This document shows, in pieces, positions 61,996 through 64,000 of a stretch of 64,000 nucleotides of DNA. The stretch comes from Bergeyella zoohelcum ATCC 43767. Its GTDB lineage: Bacteria; Bacteroidota; Bacteroidia; Flavobacteriales; Weeksellaceae. The notes beneath the pieces were generated by a model, which searched no databases, had not been told where the DNA came from, and saw only the letters and a program-made list of their open reading frames with translations. Numbering within the stretch: the stretch's first letter is position 1; each line of letters opens with the position of its first letter. A program made the position numbers and the translations under genes. Location: NCBI RefSeq assembly GCF_000301075.1, contig NZ_JH932293.1, forward strand, positions 1,648,692 through 1,712,691, given 5' to 3'.

Positions 61996-64000
61996 TTATT
62001 TTTTAATTAATTTTTTTGCTACTTGCTCCCCATTCGCTAAAGTAGCTTTAACGATGTACATTCCTTTTGGAAGAGAAGCAATGTTCAGCTGATTTTCCTT
62101 TCCTTCAAGAACCAACTGCCCACCTGCATTGTACACTTCTACTTTTCCTATTTTTTTGTCGGTTTGGAAATGTACTATGTCCGAAGCAGGATTTGGATAT
62201 ACCAAGAAGTTCGCATCGTTTTTATTGATTTCTTTAGTAGCGAGGGTAATGTCTTGCCATTTTACATTATCAATGATTAATGCTTTATGTGGCTGAGTGC
62301 CGAAGCTAAACTTCATTGCTACTCTTGTATGTCCTGCGGGGAATGTAATTGCTGGGGTAGAGAATGAACCTATTGCATTTACTGGGAAAGAAGCTACTGG
62401 CTGGAAAGAAGCCAAATCATTCGCATCAGTAACGGTTCCTATTACGATGGTTTCTGTTCCTGTGATGCTTGCTGGAGAGCCTGCAAGTGGAACCTCAATA
62501 TCAAATTTTAAGTGATGTGTTCCATTCTTTGTGGTTACCTCTGGCGTTACTAGGGTGATATCATTCGTAATGCCCATTCCTTTGTAGATTTGCATTGCTT
62601 TATCTGGCAATGGAATATTTCCATTACTTCCTGCTGCATTGGTTAAGGACACTGTAGGGAAAGTAGTATAGTTTCCATTCCAACAAGAAGTAGAGAACAG
62701 CTGAGCCGTAGTTAAACTTTCAAAATCAAAACTGAAATCTGCTACTGGTGAACAAGAAGTGGCTGGAGGTGTAGTTCCTACAATGTTCAATGTGTACTCT
62801 TCTACCTGTCCAGCTCTTAGGTTAGTATCACAAGGTCCAGTGATAGAATTCGGAGCAGAAGGATTAGACAATGCATTCACATTGGTATTTTTTACTAATC
62901 TCATTTTGGTAGCTCCAGTCATTGCACTTGCAGGAATCATGATATTAGAAGTAACCGTATGTGCATTGGCAGGATTACCTGGCTGTATTCTTCCTAAGTA
63001 GAAAGCTTCTCCTGCATCACCGAAATCTCCATTTTGATTAAAATCAATATAAGCTACTACATCACTTGGGAAAGTGCTAGAAGGTCCTTTTACAGAAATA
63101 GGATAGGTAGCACCTTTATTTACATCTGTAGAAATGGAGGTAAAGTCTTCATATACAGGAGTAGTTCCCGAAGTGAAAGGAGAGGTATTAGAAATGGTAT
63201 TAAAAATCACTTGCGTAATCATATTACTATCCACACCATACTGGAAATTAGGCAAACAAGTAGCAGGTGTCCAAGTAAAAGTAAGTCCGCTTGGAGGGAG
63301 GATGGTGTTTTTAGTGTAAATTTCATCGCTTTTAGCTGTACCTTGGGTAGTCATGGTCCAGTTATTCGCATTAGAGCCTTCGGCTTTTCTTGTGGCAAAG
63401 TCAGCAGCAGTGCTTCCTCTTAAGCCTACACTGAAATAACGATCATCTGGATCACCAATAGCCGTTACATTATACTTTTTCTCTATCAGCCCATTCTCGT
63501 GTAGGCTGAGCTGGAAATTCATTTCAAAACGATTGTTATCATAGCCACTCCATTGGCTTCTTGTAAAATCTTTCCATTGGATAGTATAGATCCTGTTAGG
63601 AGCTGTTCCGCTCACTTCGTAAGAAATTTCCCCTTGCTTTCCTCCTATGTTTAAACCTTCTAAGTCATCACTTATAATGGCTATGATTTCTTTATTATGC
63701 GTATTGTTTGCAGATAAAGGTTTATAGTGATAGTGGTAACTATTGGTAGCCAAAGGCGTTCCGAAAGTTACGAAACCATCTGTATAAATGTTTACAGAGG
63801 TATAATCTTGCCCATTAAAATTGAACGAAAAAGGAAGCGACTGTGTGAATAGTGCTGTATCTAAAGAATTACCTGCGGTAGCCACAGAAGCTACTACTGT
63901 AGGATTTGCTAAAGGAGTATAAGTTCCTTGAGATTGAGAGAAAGTGTAACGAGACACCTGTGCATGGAGGGCAGTGGTAGCAAAAGCTGTTGCTAATAAT
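61996..64000 (-). CDS. T9SS-exported protein with GEVED domain (5' end outside window)
   Basis: The frame is open to the right edge. Before the GTG at 63957 it reads LLATAFATTALHAQ, the end of a signal peptide, so the true start lies beyond 64000 and at least 667 residues are visible. An N-terminal beta-sandwich (LPFSFNFNGQDYTSVNIYTDGFVTFGTP) is followed by a GEVED domain with DFNQNGDFGDAGEAF and RAGQVEEYTLNIVG. A second beta-sandwich, possibly carbohydrate-binding, precedes the type A sorting domain (LVYPNPASDIVHFQ ... LPKGMYIVKATLANGEQVAKKLIKK). It would be exported by the type IX system; whether it is an adhesin or part of a hydrolase cannot be told. Confidence 0.85.
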   Translation of the reverse strand, partial: LLATAFATTALHAQVSRYTFSQSQGTYTPLANPTVVASVATAGNSLDTALFTQSLPFSFNFNGQDYTSVNIYTDGFVTFGTPLATNSYHYHYKPLSANNTHNKEIIAIISDDLEGLNIGGKQGEISYEVSGTAPNRIYTIQWKDFTRSQWSGYDNNRFEMNFQLSLHENGLIEKKYNVTAIGDPDDRYFSVGLRGSTAADFATRKAEGSNANNWTMTTQGTAKSDEIYTKNTILPPSGLTFTWTPATCLPNFQYGVDSNMITQVIFNTISNTSPFTSGTTPVYEDFTSISTDVNKGATYPISVKGPSSTFPSDVVAYIDFNQNGDFGDAGEAFYLGRIQPGNPANAHTVTSNIMIPASAMTGATKMRLVKNTNVNALSNPSAPNSITGPCDTNLRAGQVEEYTLNIVGTTPPATSCSPVADFSFDFESLTTAQLFSTSCWNGNYTTFPTVSLTNAAGSNGNIPLPDKAMQIYKGMGITNDITLVTPEVTTKNGTHHLKFDIEVPLAGSPASITGTETIVIGTVTDANDLASFQPVASFPVNAIGSFSTPAITFPAGHTRVAMKFSFGTQPHKALIIDNVKWQDITLATKEINKNDANFLVYPNPASDIVHFQTDKKIGKVEVYNAGGQLVLEGKENQLNIASLPKGMYIVKATLANGEQVAKKLIKK

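Overview
The window looks like a chromosomal segment of a flavobacterium, most likely family Weeksellaceae (Chryseobacterium/Bergeyella/Riemerella type). The signs are a low GC content; Bacteroidota promoters of the form TTTG-N17-22-TAnnTTTG in front of many genes and all three tRNAs; two secreted proteins with type IX secretion C-terminal signals; the mevalonate pathway; a fused DAHP synthase/chorismate mutase; a serine palmitoyltransferase-like enzyme; and an SDR-type threonine dehydrogenase. The genus is inference. Both edges cut genes: purL on the left and a T9SS cargo protein on the right.

Layout. 1-16 kb: purL (partial), a LuxC-like acyl-CoA reductase, tRNA-Arg, dnaX with an A11 slippage site, DAHP synthase-chorismate mutase, rsgA, a BtuF-like binding protein, mgtE, gyrA, a TPR protein, a decayed IS1-family element, a DarTG toxin-antitoxin pair and menB. 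16-30 kb: an FG-GAP T9SS protein, an esterase lipoprotein, proline dehydrogenase, a UbiA enzyme, mevalonate kinase, two MFS transporters, a thiolase, a DUF151 bifunctional nuclease, etfBA and a DUF4476 protein. 30-42 kb: a TolC/HlyD efflux pair without an inner-membrane partner, a possible DUF6261 gene beside an array of a 41-bp repeat, the palmitoyltransferase-like gene, ggt, threonine dehydrogenase and an S9 peptidase. 42-54 kb: der, tRNA-Met, alaS, a PfkB kinase, a SurA-like isomerase, tRNA-Ala, a Kef-type antiporter, DUF2007, lysS, a cytochrome c and carA. 54-64 kb: a helicase-HNH plus YhcG nuclease pair lying between carA and pyrB, then pyrB with an attenuator-like leader, dedA, fhs and the partial T9SS protein.

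Most of the window is housekeeping. Three places stand out. (1) Upstream of pyrB there is a promoter, a 33-codon U-rich ORF, and an intrinsic terminator whose stem contains that ORF's stop codon; this is the architecture of enterobacterial UTP-sensitive pyrBI attenuation. (2) A translationally coupled YhcG (DUF1016) nuclease and SF2 helicase-HNH pair sits between the pyrimidine genes pyrB and carA on the same strand and may be an uncharacterised defence module. (3) DarTG, an ADP-ribosylating anti-phage toxin-antitoxin system, sits directly behind menB next to IS1 debris. dnaX also appears to need slippage on an A11 run to make the tau subunit. All calls come from reading the sequence; no database search was run.
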